A stretch of 64,000 bases of DNA from Methylotenera mobilis JLW8 (GCF_000023705.1 NC_012968.1:930001-994000); one strand, 5' to 3'. Shown: positions 1-9,369, numbered from the stretch's first letter. The notes: generated by a model from the sequence alone, not told the origin. Numbers and translations: made by a program.

Positions 1-911
1 GTGGCCCATTCTTGGTCAATCACTGCTACCTTGCTATGCATAAAGCTTTTACGATACTCGTAAATCTGTATGCCATTTTTTAAGAAGACATTATAAAAAG
101 CATGGGTGGCAAACATTAGAAAGTATTCTTTACGTCCCTGCAGCAGCAGTTTGACTTCCACTCCGCGTGCCGCCGCACTGATTAATGCCTTGCGAAAGCG
201 CCTGCCGGGGATAAAGTAAGCATTGGCGATAATAATCTCACGTTTAGCACGATAAATCGCCTTGAGGTAAGCCGCTTCGATATCGCGCCGGTGCAAGATA
301 TTGTCACGCGTGATGAAAGCGGCTTTAATGCTGCCCTTGGTGTAGCGCGTGGGTGCTTGTGTGCTGATTCTAGGTAAAGGTTTGGTGTGAAAATGCAGCC
401 ATGCCAAGTGCTGCCATAGTTTTCTTACACTAGTAGCGATGATGGGGAGCAATGTGCCTTGTACGCGTACCGCGTAATCAATTCTAGGGGCGACCTGATG
501 TGGCACGTTATTGTCGTCGATGATGTTAATACCGCCCACAAACGCAGTGACATTGTCGATGACCACCACTTTTTGATGCAGTCTACGTAGCCGATTTTTT
601 TTAAAAGTCCACGGTGATATTTTCTGGCGGTAAATCATGACATGGATGCCAGCAGCTCTCAGTGACTCTATATAAGCTGGCGCTAAAGTCTTGGAGCCAA
701 AACCATCAATCAACAAATATACAGCAACCCCGCGTTGCACCGCCCGTATCATTGCTTCGCCAATGCGGGTGCCCACTTTGTCTGCTTCGTAGATATAACT
801 TTGTAAGTACACTTCATGTCGCGCATGGTCAATCGCGTGTTCAAGCGCGGGGAAGTACTCCGCCCCGTTGCGTAACAGTTGGATGTGATTGCCGCTGGTG
901 AAATGCATCAT
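1..911 (-). CDS. clsB: Cardiolipin synthase B-like phospholipase D family protein (3' part missing)
   Basis: The gene reads leftward from ATG at 911 and is open to the window edge, giving 303 codons, so the C-terminus is missing. Two HKD (HxKxxxxD) phospholipase D motifs are visible: HQKVVVID at residues 112-119, followed by GGIN, and HSKVAVID at residues 292-299. This two-HKD layout without N-terminal membrane helices is typical of ClsB, a cytoplasmic-face enzyme that makes cardiolipin by phosphatidyl transfer. Only 3 bases separate it from the upstream endonuclease-like gene, the same pairing as ybhP-ybhO(clsB) in E. coli, which supports the call over other PLD-family members. It is the last visible gene of a four-gene leftward operon. 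Confidence 0.88.
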   Translation of the reverse strand, partial: MMHFTSGNHIQLLRNGAEYFPALEHAIDHARHEVYLQSYIYEADKVGTRIGEAMIRAVQRGVAVYLLIDGFGSKTLAPAYIESLRAAGIHVMIYRQKISPWTFKKNRLRRLHQKVVVIDNVTAFVGGINIIDDNNVPHQVAPRIDYAVRVQGTLLPIIATSVRKLWQHLAWLHFHTKPLPRISTQAPTRYTKGSIKAAFITRDNILHRRDIEAAYLKAIYRAKREIIIANAYFIPGRRFRKALISAAARGVEVKLLLQGRKEYFLMFATHAFYNVFLKNGIQIYEYRKSFMHSKVAVIDQEWA

Positions 912-914
912 GCC

Positions 915-1670
915 TTAATGCCCTTTGATAAGGGTAGCGGACAGCATGGCATGGTCAGATAGTTTCACGAAATGTGCACCAGAGTGCACCTCTACGTGTT
1001 GAATCTTAAATCCGCGGGTGTAAATTCGATCTAACCTGAGAATAGGCAGCCATGAAGGAAAGCTGCGCGCAGGCTTGCCGTTTTGATGGGCAAACACCTC
1101 CTGTAAACCAACTTGATGTGAAAAATGTCTGCCGGAGCGCATACCCCAATCGTTAAAGTCACCGGCAACGATCAGTGGTGAATGGGCCGGAATATGGCGC
1201 TGGATATAATCTTTAATCAATATCAGCTGCTGTTTACGCCAGCGTGCAAACAGCCCTAAATGCACACATATGGTATGCAGTGGCGTATCCCAGTTTGGGA
1301 TGTTGATTTCGCTATGCAGCATGCCGCGCTCTTCGCTGCTATGTGCAGAGATATCAATATTGGTGGTTTTGATAATTGGAAATTTAGACAGCAAAGCGTT
1401 GCCGTGATGGCCGGCAGGGTATACCGCATTTTTACCGTAAGCGTAGTCTTTCCATATAGTATCGGCCAAGAACTCCATTTGTCCTGCGGTAGGCCAAGCG
1501 TCAAAACGTCTACTGTGCTCGTGATGCACGTCACGCACTTCTTGAAGAAATACCACGTCTGCATGTAGTTTTCTTAGCAGTTCACGCTGGTGGTGTAGTG
1601 ATAAGCTAGTATTAAAGTGCGTTAACCCTTTATGGATATTAAATGTGGCAATACGAAGAGTGTTGTGCAC
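915..1670 (-). CDS. Endonuclease/exonuclease/phosphatase (EEP) family protein, YbhP-like
   Basis: The 251-residue protein carries the EEP fold signatures in order: FNIHKGL near the N-terminus, QEVR for the metal-binding Glu, GDFNDW with the catalytic Asp/Asn pair, and a C-terminal SDH motif. It has no signal peptide or membrane helix. The family hydrolyses phosphodiesters in nucleic acids, lipids or inositol phosphates, so the substrate cannot be read from sequence. It sits 3 bases upstream of clsB, as ybhP does in E. coli, which suggests a phospholipid-linked role (inference). The upstream unknown gene ends 23 bases before its start. Confidence 0.85.
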   Translation of the reverse strand: MHNTLRIATFNIHKGLTHFNTSLSLHHQRELLRKLHADVVFLQEVRDVHHEHSRRFDAWPTAGQMEFLADTIWKDYAYGKNAVYPAGHHGNALLSKFPIIKTTNIDISAHSSEERGMLHSEINIPNWDTPLHTICVHLGLFARWRKQQLILIKDYIQRHIPAHSPLIVAGDFNDWGMRSGRHFSHQVGLQEVFAHQNGKPARSFPSWLPILRLDRIYTRGFKIQHVEVHSGAHFVKLSDHAMLSATLIKGH

Positions 1671-1693
1671 GTTAATTCCGCTTGATAAAGTGT

Positions 1694-2368
1694 TTAGTCG
1701 ATAAAAGTCACTTCTATGCCCTGATCAGACCCCAGATTTTTATCAGGGTTATCTATCCAGTATTGATAAAACTCGCGTATCACGAGTAAAAACAGCTGCT
1801 TGTTTTCATCAATTTTAAATAAAGGCAGCGTCATGTCTACCGCAACGCGGTATACGCGGGCATCGTCAGTAGGAGCACCTTTTAATTGTAACAACAGTAT
1901 CTTTGCTAAATTAAGACGATTATCCAGCAACTGTGGATTGGCACCTTTGTCTTTCAAGGCCTGAGCGTAGGCAGTTAGATGTCTGGTTTCGGTAACATCG
2001 AATTTTGCAGTGCCTAAGCGATCGGTCAGTGCTTTCAGCGTAGTTGGTACCGGCTGCCATTTTAATGGTTGGATATCAAAGCCGCCTTGTCTGCTGAACG
2101 CAGCGATGGCCTTGATATCTTGCATCCAAAATGGGTAGAACTCCCGTGCGGTATTCAGGCTGTCATGCCAGATATCGGCCGGGATGGTTTTGATGATTTT
2201 TTCTATGGCCTTGCTGTAGCTTGTGCGCTCCAAGGCCTGGTTTTCTAAAAGCGGGATAAACTGATCTAAAAACAATGAACGTTTGTAAAGCATGCCACTT
2301 TTTGCGCCTTTTTTTTCAAGTAATTTGAAATAGGCACTAATGGCTTCTTGTTCGCGGGTGTGGGTCAT
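1694..2368 (-). CDS. Uncharacterised protein between trhO and the EEP gene
   Basis: This 224-residue protein is predicted soluble and mostly helical, with no signal peptide, Cys cluster or catalytic motif that I recognise. Its ATG directly follows the trhO stop codon with no intervening base, which argues for a genuine, translationally coupled gene. Notable stretches are an N-terminal TREQEAISAYF helix, a Tyr/Trp-rich middle (FYPFWMQDIKAI) and a C-terminal FLLVIREFYQYW helix. I do not recognise the family. Context between a tRNA hydroxylase and a phospholipase/EEP pair gives no clear function. Confidence 0.75.
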   Translation of the reverse strand: MTHTREQEAISAYFKLLEKKGAKSGMLYKRSLFLDQFIPLLENQALERTSYSKAIEKIIKTIPADIWHDSLNTAREFYPFWMQDIKAIAAFSRQGGFDIQPLKWQPVPTTLKALTDRLGTAKFDVTETRHLTAYAQALKDKGANPQLLDNRLNLAKILLLQLKGAPTDDARVYRVAVDMTLPLFKIDENKQLFLLVIREFYQYWIDNPDKNLGSDQGIEVTFID

Positions 2369-3298
2369 TTATTTTTGTTTTTCACCAATATGTGTTTCTC
2401 CGCGCTGTTTTGCTAGCGTTACTTGTTTTTGTCGCTCTAGCAATTTCGCGCGTTTTTCTTCTGAGACTTGATCATAACAGTGTGGGCAAGAGATGCCGGC
2501 AACGTATTTTTCGCTTTGCATTTCTGCGGGTGATAGTGGGTATCTGCATGCGTAGCACTGATCATAGTCCCCAACTTCCAAATTGTGTTTAACCGCAACG
2601 CGCTGGTCAAATACAAAGCATTCGCCTTCCCACATGCTTTGCTCTTCAGGCACGGTTTCCAAGTATTTTAATATACCACCTTCTAAGTGATACACCTCAT
2701 CAAACCCTTGGTCCAGCATGTAAGAAGATGCCTTTTCACAGCGGATGCCGCCAGTGCAGAACATCGCTACTTTTTTATGTTTGGTTTTATCAAAGTGTTT
2801 GGCCACATACTCGGGGAACTCACGGAACGTGGTGGTTTTTGGGTCGATTGCGCCTTTAAAGGTGCCAATGTCTACTTCGTAATCATTACGCGTATCAATC
2901 AGCACAACATCCGGGTCTGAAATCAGCGCATTCCAGTCTTGAGGCTTCACATAGGTGCCTACTTTTTTAGTCGGACTGACGCCTGGCACGCCTAGGGTTA
3001 CGATTTCTTTTTTCAGTTTTACCTTCATGCGATAAAACGGATGTTCATCGGCAAAAGATTCTTTATGCTCTAAATCTGCAAATTTCCCGGAAAATTTTGG
3101 ATCGGTGCGTAAGTAGTGCAATACTTGACGAATGTCGTCCGGGAGGCCGGCAATGGTGCCATTGATGCCTTCTTCTGCAAGCAGGAGTGTGCCTTTAATC
3201 TGGTGCGCTTTGCACGCGTCCATAATGGGTGCTTGCAAAGCCTGATACTCAGGCAAGCTAACAAATTTATAAAGGGCGGCGGTCAGGTACTTAGGCAT
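2369..3298 (-). CDS. trhO: tRNA uridine(34) hydroxylase, rhodanese-domain protein
   Basis: The 309-residue protein matches TrhO/YceA: an N-terminal acylphosphatase-like domain containing [12 protein letters not shown], a central rhodanese domain with active-site loop [12 protein letters not shown], and a C-terminal Cys-rich tail (CYACRYPLS and CPHCYDQ). Established role of the family: oxygen-dependent 5-hydroxylation of U34 in tRNAs on the way to 5-methoxyuridine-type wobble modifications. It appears to be first gene of the leftward unit trhO, unknown, EEP, clsB. The 171-base gap on its right separates it from the end of fhcC, so it probably has its own promoter. Confidence 0.93.
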   Translation of the reverse strand: MPKYLTAALYKFVSLPEYQALQAPIMDACKAHQIKGTLLLAEEGINGTIAGLPDDIRQVLHYLRTDPKFSGKFADLEHKESFADEHPFYRMKVKLKKEIVTLGVPGVSPTKKVGTYVKPQDWNALISDPDVVLIDTRNDYEVDIGTFKGAIDPKTTTFREFPEYVAKHFDKTKHKKVAMFCTGGIRCEKASSYMLDQGFDEVYHLEGGILKYLETVPEEQSMWEGECFVFDQRVAVKHNLEVGDYDQCYACRYPLSPAEMQSEKYVAGISCPHCYDQVSEEKRAKLLERQKQVTLAKQRGETHIGEKQK

Positions 3299-3469
3299 AG
3301 CAGCAAAATTTCAATGTAATACGCTATTTTAACAGATGATTTTATAAATCGATGTTTATCTCAAATGGCGTTGCTCTACATCAAGTTGTACTCAAAGTTT
3401 TACTCGCCATGTAATTGCCATAGGGACGACTTCTGGTATGGACAACTACATGACGCTAAAGTTACATGC

Positions 3470-4279
3470 TTAAGCGTTGAAAACTAGCACTTCACCGTTG
3501 CCTTTGTAGGCTGCATCACCTACAAAGCGCTGTACGCGCTGTGAACTTAATTGGCTAAATTGTGTGTTGTATTTCTTAAACGATTTAAATAACAAGCTCA
3601 GGTAGGGCAGTGTGTGTGTGCCGCAATTCTGAATGGTGGCGTGCAGGGCTGGCGCACTTTTTAGCAGTAGGGTGCCGCGGTGCATATTAAATGCGGTATA
3701 AGCGCCTACCTGACCCCATACGCCAATGGTGCCTGCAATCATGCGGCTACCGCAATAATCACCGGCGTTGCCTTCTATCAGAATCAAGCCTCTGCGCATT
3801 TGGTCGCCAACGCGGTCGCCGGCATTGCCTTTAATAATCACGGTGCCGCCGCGCATACCTTTGCGTAGGCCTTCAGAACCTGCACCTAAAAAGTCACCCA
3901 CGTTGGCATCAACTTGCAACAGGCCATTCACCATATTGCACGCAGCATAGCTTTCAGCACTGCCGGTACAGTGGATTTCACCGTTTTTCATGGTAAAGCC
4001 TAAATATGCGCCAGCGTTACCATCAACAGTGATTTTTCCGCTAGACATATGCGCACCAATGTAATCCAGCTTGTTTGATGCATTTTTAAATACTACGTGC
4101 GCTGCATCATCGCCGCTAATGTCAAACAAGTCGCCAGCCAATGCCGTGCTGTTGCCATAAGTCACCTTAATGTTGGCAATGTCTGAGGCTGATTTGTTGG
4201 CTAAATGATCTGGTGTTAAAGCACTGCAATTAACCGAGAATTGAAGTGGATTCTTTAGAGTAAAAGTAAGCGCGTTCAT
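3470..4279 (-). CDS. fhcC: Formyltransferase/hydrolase complex subunit C
   Basis: The 269-residue protein resembles subunit C of formylmethanofuran dehydrogenase (FwdC), with repeated short Gly-rich units such as GNAGAYLGF, GNAGDRVGDQM, GNAGDYCGSRM and GQVGAYTAF that form a right-handed beta-helix. In methylotrophic bacteria FhcC belongs to the FhcABCD formyltransferase/hydrolase complex, which takes the formyl group from formyl-H4MPT and releases formate through a methanofuran-type cofactor. Its ATG overlaps the fhcD stop by 4 bases, so translation is coupled. It is the last gene of the operon. Confidence 0.94.
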   Translation of the reverse strand: MNALTFTLKNPLQFSVNCSALTPDHLANKSASDIANIKVTYGNSTALAGDLFDISGDDAAHVVFKNASNKLDYIGAHMSSGKITVDGNAGAYLGFTMKNGEIHCTGSAESYAACNMVNGLLQVDANVGDFLGAGSEGLRKGMRGGTVIIKGNAGDRVGDQMRRGLILIEGNAGDYCGSRMIAGTIGVWGQVGAYTAFNMHRGTLLLKSAPALHATIQNCGTHTLPYLSLLFKSFKKYNTQFSQLSSQRVQRFVGDAAYKGNGEVLVFNA

Positions 4280-5187
4280 GAATTGCTGCCGTTTAAAATG
4301 TCATGTAATTTGAATAAGTGAGGACCAAGTTTGCCGCCGTAGTTACCTGCTGAAATGCGTCTTACGCCGCTGTCAGCACCTAGGTTGCAGATGGCTTCTA
4401 TACCCACTTTCATCGAGAGTGCGATGTCTTCGAAGGTTAAGCCGTCAATCACAATTTCCATCACGCTTTCAATCTCAGGTGAAAGCTCGGTGTTGGTAGC
4501 GCCTTTTAGCGTAGGGCAGAATGCATCATTGGTGGAGGCAAACATGGTTTTGTATTTACTGCCGACTTTAGAGCCGGAGCGTACTACGCCGCCTGGGAAC
4601 GGCATAATCACGTTCGGTACTTTCTTCATGGCTTCAATCGCAACTTCAGCCGCAGCTAATGCCGCTGGTTGTGAGGTGGCCAAAATCAGAAAGTTGCCAC
4701 CGCCGATAGCGCGTACCATACCAGTGGTTTCTTCAGTGATAAATTCGCCGTCCATCACCGGAATACGCCAGTAGCGTTTACCATCAATCAGTTTAGAGGT
4801 TTGGTAGCCATCACCAAAATAGCGCAAGTGCTTGCCCAGACTGATTTTATCTTCGCCGTCTATGCCGGAGAATGCTGCCGCAGTGGGGCAGGTTAAAATA
4901 CATTGCCCCATGCGTGTTTCTAGTTGTTGCATCAGTACTTTGCTGCCCATGGCGAACATCAAAATGCTTACGCCTGGTCTGCCATCCGGGGTTTCTTTGG
5001 TAGAGAGCTCGCGCTCGATACCAGCTTCTACACCACAGCCAATTACGGAGGTAGCAAAGCCTGTCATGGCATTAGCGGCATGGTATGCCCATTTAAGGTT
5101 TTGCGCGGTAATAATCACGCGCGTACCGCGCATGTTAAATGCTTCGGCAAAGGTATCATCAATTTGTATATTATTTAGCAACATCAT
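4276..5187 (-). CDS. fhcD: Formylmethanofuran--tetrahydromethanopterin formyltransferase subunit
   Basis: The 303-residue protein is an Ftr/FhcD homologue of normal family length. Recognisable stretches include an N-terminal DTFAEAFNMRGTRVIITA, a central GDGYQTSK and a C-terminal AGNYGGKLGPHLFKLHD. FhcD transfers the formyl group between H4MPT and the methanofuran analogue in the Fhc complex. The upstream gene is not fhcA, as in the canonical order, but a flavoprotein-like gene that ends 3 bases before this start. The 3' end overlaps fhcC by 4 bases. Confidence 0.95.
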   Translation of the reverse strand: MMLLNNIQIDDTFAEAFNMRGTRVIITAQNLKWAYHAANAMTGFATSVIGCGVEAGIERELSTKETPDGRPGVSILMFAMGSKVLMQQLETRMGQCILTCPTAAAFSGIDGEDKISLGKHLRYFGDGYQTSKLIDGKRYWRIPVMDGEFITEETTGMVRAIGGGNFLILATSQPAALAAAEVAIEAMKKVPNVIMPFPGGVVRSGSKVGSKYKTMFASTNDAFCPTLKGATNTELSPEIESVMEIVIDGLTFEDIALSMKVGIEAICNLGADSGVRRISAGNYGGKLGPHLFKLHDILNGSNS

Positions 5188-5190
5188 TAT

Positions 5191-5850
5191 TTAGGCCGTT
5201 GGATCAGCAGTTTTAATTTTATCAATCCATTCTTCAATCTGAATGGTACCTAGTTCTTTTACTTTGTTGAGGTCTGTGTCCGGCAGTACATCTTGTACTA
5301 AATCCAGACGCTTCCACTCGGCAAGCGGTGTTTCGCAATGCTCACGCGGCACGTAACGTGAATCACGTACTTTGGTACGCTGGTGAACGTAGCGCGGGCA
5401 GTTCTGCCATAACTCAGATAAGGTCACGCGCACGATAAAGTCTGCTTCTTTGTACTCGCTCATCAGCGGGTCATTACGTGAGATTGTGGCTGTGCCTTGC
5501 ACACGAATACGATGCGGTGTTTCAAATGAAATAAACAGCAAGCCTACTTGTGGCTGTGTGGTAATGTTCCCCATAGAAAAGAACATGCCATTGCCGTCGT
5601 AGCTTGGAAAAGCCAAGGTTTTGCTATCGATCACTTTAACAAAGCCAGCATCGCCACCTTTGTAAGACACGGTAGGGCGGCCTTGATGGTCTACGGTGGA
5701 TAGGAAAAACATATCCATGTGCTCGATAAAGCCTTTTGATTCATCATCAAATTCGGTTTTACAAGCTAACTCCTCAACGCGATCTGCCATTTTACGTGTG
5801 GCAAATTCATCCTGCAGTTGACGGTGCTGTTCGCCATATAGTCTACTCAT
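5191..5850 (-). CDS. Pyridoxamine 5'-phosphate oxidase-family (FMN-binding split barrel) protein inside the fhc operon
   Basis: The 219-residue protein has the split-barrel architecture of the PPOX superfamily: MDMFFLSTVDHQGRPTVSY at residues 45-63, GNGMFFSMGNI, then HRIRVQGTA and CPRYVHQ. This is the general-stress/PPOX-like branch rather than true PdxH, so FMN or a deazaflavin is the likely ligand (inference). A good ribosome site (AAAGGA) sits about 6 bases before the ATG. The gene lies 26 bases after fhcA and 3 bases before fhcD, so it must be co-transcribed with them. The 26-base gap holds a small palindrome at 5863-5876 (CAGTC-GCGA-GACTG). No function in C1 metabolism is established from sequence. 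Confidence 0.85.
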   Translation of the reverse strand: MSRLYGEQHRQLQDEFATRKMADRVEELACKTEFDDESKGFIEHMDMFFLSTVDHQGRPTVSYKGGDAGFVKVIDSKTLAFPSYDGNGMFFSMGNITTQPQVGLLFISFETPHRIRVQGTATISRNDPLMSEYKEADFIVRVTLSELWQNCPRYVHQRTKVRDSRYVPREHCETPLAEWKRLDLVQDVLPDTDLNKVKELGTIQIEEWIDKIKTADPTA

Positions 5851-5876
5851 TTCGCATCCTTTCAGTCGCGAGACTG

Positions 5877-7553
5877 TTAGTTTTCATTGACGACAACGCT
5901 GCCTCTGCCATCATCAAAAATCTCCGCATCGCTAATTTTGAAATTATCCATGCTGATGGTTTGGTAGCGGTCAAAATATTGTTTCAGCTCTTTTTCTACG
6001 CTGATATCAAAGTTTGGTTTTGCGGTATGCGTAGCACCCCATACCACTTTAACCACGGTACCGTCTTTCACCACCAGCTCACCATTTTTAAATACGTAAT
6101 TAGGTTTGGCAAACATGGCTTCGCGGTCTGCTTGGTCGGTATAAACCGTAATGTCTGCATTAGCGCCTACACCCAAGTGGCCACGCTCGTTCATACCAAT
6201 TAGCTTGCTGGCGCCGGCGCGTGTCATGATTGCGATGTCATATAGGCTGTATTCGCGGTCTAGACTAGTGAGGTTGCTCATAGACTGCGCGTCTAGGTTC
6301 AACTTAGCAAAGGCTTCATTTCTGAAAGACTTATCCATCAGTAAGCGAATTAAGTGTGGGTAGCTGGTAAACGGTGCGCCATTCGGATGGTCTGTGGTTA
6401 AGAAAATACGCCACGGATCTTCCACTGATAAGAAAATCTCCAAACCGATTGCCCATTGCAAAGCGTTCACATAGTTCTGGTCGCGATATTTAAACGGTAA
6501 TACACCACAGCCAGCATCGCACTCAATATCCATAATCACGGATTTTTTCGGGTTTGCATGCTTAGCATTCAAATGCTGCATCATGGAGTCGCCGGATGCA
6601 GTCACCGTTTGGTTAAACAGGATTTGACCTACGTCTGCCGTGATGTTTTTGTTTTTATTGATCGCTTCTGCAATTTGCGCTGCTGCTGATGAAAACTTCT
6701 TATCGCCTTCCGTACCGTAACTATGGAACTGAATATGCGTTAAGTGCATAGGCAGGCCATTACTTGCTGTCATGGTATCCAGTGTGGTTTGGAAATTACC
6801 AGCCGCGCCTAGGTTGTTACAGTGTACGTGCAGTGGTTTGGCAATGCCAAGTTCATGCACCGCGCGGCTCAGGCTTTGCAGCACCTCACGCGGGCTTACT
6901 TGGTAATGCTGATGGTTTTCGTCTAAATTCAAGCGACGTTGATTGAATTTAAATGCGCTAATACCGCCTGGGTTCACCACTTTAATACCGATGGTCTGTG
7001 TGGCATGTAAGATCCACGCGACGTAGTCGTTAATCGCCTTTTGATCTTTTTTCGCAGTTAGCATGCGCAAGAAGTAATCATCATTACCCAGCATTGCGTA
7101 GCCGCCTTTGTCGATCATCGGGGTGTCGCCCATCTCTAAGTGCGCTTGGCGTGCGTTGATAGGTGAAATCGCTGGTTCGAACGCAGCGGTATAACCCATC
7201 TCAATATATCTAAAGCCTGTGTCAGTCGCGGTTGGTGTAGCGTGGTGGCTACAGTAAGGCGTACAGATGTGCGCTTCTGGTTCGCTCAGGTTTTTGATTT
7301 CCTGCATCTGTTTTTGCTGGTATTCAGGCAGCATCATACGTGCAATATTGACCTTGCCGCCGCCGATGTGGCTATGCATGTCAATCGCGCCCGCCATCAC
7401 TACTTTGCCAGTTAAATCATAGGTTTGGCTGATTTTAGTGTTATCTAGCGGTTTAGGTGCGATACGGCCTTGGTGAATATAAATGTCTTCGACCACACCA
7501 TTTTTGTTGTGTGCCGGGTCGTATAGTCTGCCGTTCTTGAGTAAAGTGATCAT
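5877..7553 (-). CDS. fhcA: Formyltransferase/hydrolase complex subunit A (metal-dependent hydrolase)
   Basis: The 558-residue protein is an amidohydrolase-fold FwdA/FhcA homologue. The metal-binding HxH appears as DMHSHIGGGKVN with H60 and H62; further signature regions are HVHCNNLG, THIQFHSYG and TTDHPNGAPF. Family knowledge: this subunit hydrolyses the formyl-cofactor to formate inside Fhc. It overlaps the fhcB stop by 4 bases (ATGA), implying coupled translation. Downstream comes the PPOX-family gene rather than fhcD directly. Confidence 0.95.
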   Translation of the reverse strand: MITLLKNGRLYDPAHNKNGVVEDIYIHQGRIAPKPLDNTKISQTYDLTGKVVMAGAIDMHSHIGGGKVNIARMMLPEYQQKQMQEIKNLSEPEAHICTPYCSHHATPTATDTGFRYIEMGYTAAFEPAISPINARQAHLEMGDTPMIDKGGYAMLGNDDYFLRMLTAKKDQKAINDYVAWILHATQTIGIKVVNPGGISAFKFNQRRLNLDENHQHYQVSPREVLQSLSRAVHELGIAKPLHVHCNNLGAAGNFQTTLDTMTASNGLPMHLTHIQFHSYGTEGDKKFSSAAAQIAEAINKNKNITADVGQILFNQTVTASGDSMMQHLNAKHANPKKSVIMDIECDAGCGVLPFKYRDQNYVNALQWAIGLEIFLSVEDPWRIFLTTDHPNGAPFTSYPHLIRLLMDKSFRNEAFAKLNLDAQSMSNLTSLDREYSLYDIAIMTRAGASKLIGMNERGHLGVGANADITVYTDQADREAMFAKPNYVFKNGELVVKDGTVVKVVWGATHTAKPNFDISVEKELKQYFDRYQTISMDNFKISDAEIFDDGRGSVVVNEN

Positions 7554-8821
7554 GCTAATTCTGCCTCGATTTTCGTGATTACCTCGCTCAAGTTGGGTAA
7601 TTCGTTATTACGTAATTTTTTTAGTGGTAGCGTGATAGAGCTATCCATGCGGAACATTGAGCCTGCATGGTCAACACCTGGGATGCCAACCGGAATAAAT
7701 ACATCTGGTGTGCGCTCAAACTTAGTGTCTGGGTGCCCAATGACCACAGTAGGTAGTGTGGTTTGTGGTACGTCGATTGGGTTGAAACTGCTTACCCAGA
7801 GTAGGGTATCGCTATTTTGTAATTGTTTTTGTGTGCTGAAATGATAGTTGTCATATTCAGGTTTGCCGTTTACAAAGCGGTTTCTAGTAGGGTAGCCGCT
7901 TAACCATGTGCTGGTGTTGTTGACTGATGAGTCGCCATCACCTGAGTTTAGTGGCAAGCCCGCAGCGCGCGTGGTTTCATTCAGCTGGTTTACCAGCTGC
8001 ACGATACTTTGGATGGTGAGTTCTGCGTGGCTGAATTTAAGGCTGCTCGCCGACCAGACTACCACTGCGTATTTAGCGGCTTTTAATTTTTCTACCAAGG
8101 CTTGCAAGGTGGCAATTGCCACGCCGCCTACGCTTTCTGCATTGATCTTTTTATTGATTAACAAGGCGTTAAGCGCGTTCACGATTTCTGGCACTTGCTT
8201 AGGGTCGTTGCCTATTGTGCTAGCAAGTTTGCCTTCTGGTGAGGTTGTTGCGTGGATTTTGTCTGCAGGTACGCCCAAGTAAACTACTTCTGGGCTTGGT
8301 TTGTTAAACAGGCTGGCAGAATCCCAAACCAGTTTTTCAAAGAAGCGTGGATGGCTGGAGCCAATGTCTGTGCCGATGGCTAAAATCAAGTCAGCACGAT
8401 TTTTAACTTCTGACAGCGTTGTGGTGAGCCAGCCGCCATTTTGCATGGTGAGCGTATTGCGAACGGACGATTCGCTGTGCATGTGGTCTAACGTTGCATT
8501 GCTGGTAGCAGCTAAGCGCATGATAGCGCGCATGCCTTGTACCTCGGTGCCAAGCCCGGCAATCAATGGCGCCTTACTTTGCGCCAGAATAGCCGCAGCA
8601 GCTTTAATGGCAGTCTCCAGATCAGTCGTTTTACCTGCTACGCTAGGTGCAGTGTTGGCGATACCTGCATGAAATGACTGCTCAAAAAAGCGAATGCTTT
8701 TGGCACAGGCGTTTTGAATAGACATTGGTGCGGAACTTGTTAGCACTAAATCATCACAAAGCATGCCACAGGCAGGGCAGGTAATTGAGGTGGGGAGGTG
8801 GGGATTTAAATTGTTTTTCAT
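7550..8821 (-). CDS. fhcB: Formyltransferase/hydrolase complex subunit B
   Basis: The 423-residue protein corresponds to FwdB, the molybdopterin-oxidoreductase-like subunit. It starts with a short Cys motif, CPACGMLC (C15, C18, C22). In methylotrophs this subunit is thought to have lost redox catalysis and to play a structural role in Fhc; that is family knowledge, not something I can demonstrate here. It is the first gene of the leftward operon fhcB-A-x-D-C. The 139-base gap to ndk must hold its promoter and the divergent ndk promoter. Shine-Dalgarno match is weak. Confidence 0.93.
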   Translation of the reverse strand: MKNNLNPHLPTSITCPACGMLCDDLVLTSSAPMSIQNACAKSIRFFEQSFHAGIANTAPSVAGKTTDLETAIKAAAAILAQSKAPLIAGLGTEVQGMRAIMRLAATSNATLDHMHSESSVRNTLTMQNGGWLTTTLSEVKNRADLILAIGTDIGSSHPRFFEKLVWDSASLFNKPSPEVVYLGVPADKIHATTSPEGKLASTIGNDPKQVPEIVNALNALLINKKINAESVGGVAIATLQALVEKLKAAKYAVVVWSASSLKFSHAELTIQSIVQLVNQLNETTRAAGLPLNSGDGDSSVNNTSTWLSGYPTRNRFVNGKPEYDNYHFSTQKQLQNSDTLLWVSSFNPIDVPQTTLPTVVIGHPDTKFERTPDVFIPVGIPGVDHAGSMFRMDSSITLPLKKLRNNELPNLSEVITKIEAELA

Positions 8822-8960
8822 AATAACGTCAATTTTGACACATCAAAGGTGATTCTAAAACTCATTTAATTAACACAGTAACATAAAATGTTGGTTTATT
8901 TTAAGTGCTAAAAATGGTATTTTAACGGTCTTTTCAATAAGTCAATTTAATGGAGTAATT

Positions 8961-9368
8961 ATGGCAGTTCAACGCACGCTTTCTATCATCAAACCAGATG
9001 CAGTAGCAAAAAACGTAATCGGTAAAATCTACACACGTTTTGAAAACGCTGGTTTGAAAATTGTTGAAGCTAAAATGGCACAACTAACACAAGCTGAAGC
9101 TGAAGGTTTCTACGCAGTACACAAAGAGCGTCCTTTCTTTGCTGACTTAGTAAAATTCATGGTTTCTGGTCCTGTAATGATTCAAGCTTTAGAAGGCGAA
9201 AATGCAGTGCAAGTTAACCGTGACTTGATGGGTGCAACTAACCCTAAAGAAGCTGCTGCTGGTACCATCCGTGCTGACTTTGCTGAAAGCATCGATGCAA
9301 ACGCAGTGCACGGTTCTGATTCTGCTGAAAATGCAGCTATCGAAATCGCTTACTTCTTCGGTAAGTAA
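8961..9368 (+). CDS. ndk: Nucleoside diphosphate kinase
   Basis: The 135-residue protein has KPDAV near the N-terminus and the catalytic phospho-histidine in NAVHGSDS (H117). Length is slightly under the 141-143 residues common in enterobacteria but complete. It exchanges gamma phosphate between nucleoside triphosphates and diphosphates. A GGAG ribosome site precedes the ATG. It opens the conserved betaproteobacterial ndk-rlmN-pilW-rodZ-ispG-hisS block. A large nested inverted repeat follows its stop codon. Confidence 0.97.
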   Translation: MAVQRTLSIIKPDAVAKNVIGKIYTRFENAGLKIVEAKMAQLTQAEAEGFYAVHKERPFFADLVKFMVSGPVMIQALEGENAVQVNRDLMGATNPKEAAAGTIRADFAESIDANAVHGSDSAENAAIEIAYFFGK

Positions 9369-9369
9369 T

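Noticed and set aside
662-901. Rightward open frame of 79 codons opposite clsB
   Set aside because: It lies wholly inside the minus-strand clsB coding region with clear HKD motifs and has no family-like sequence.
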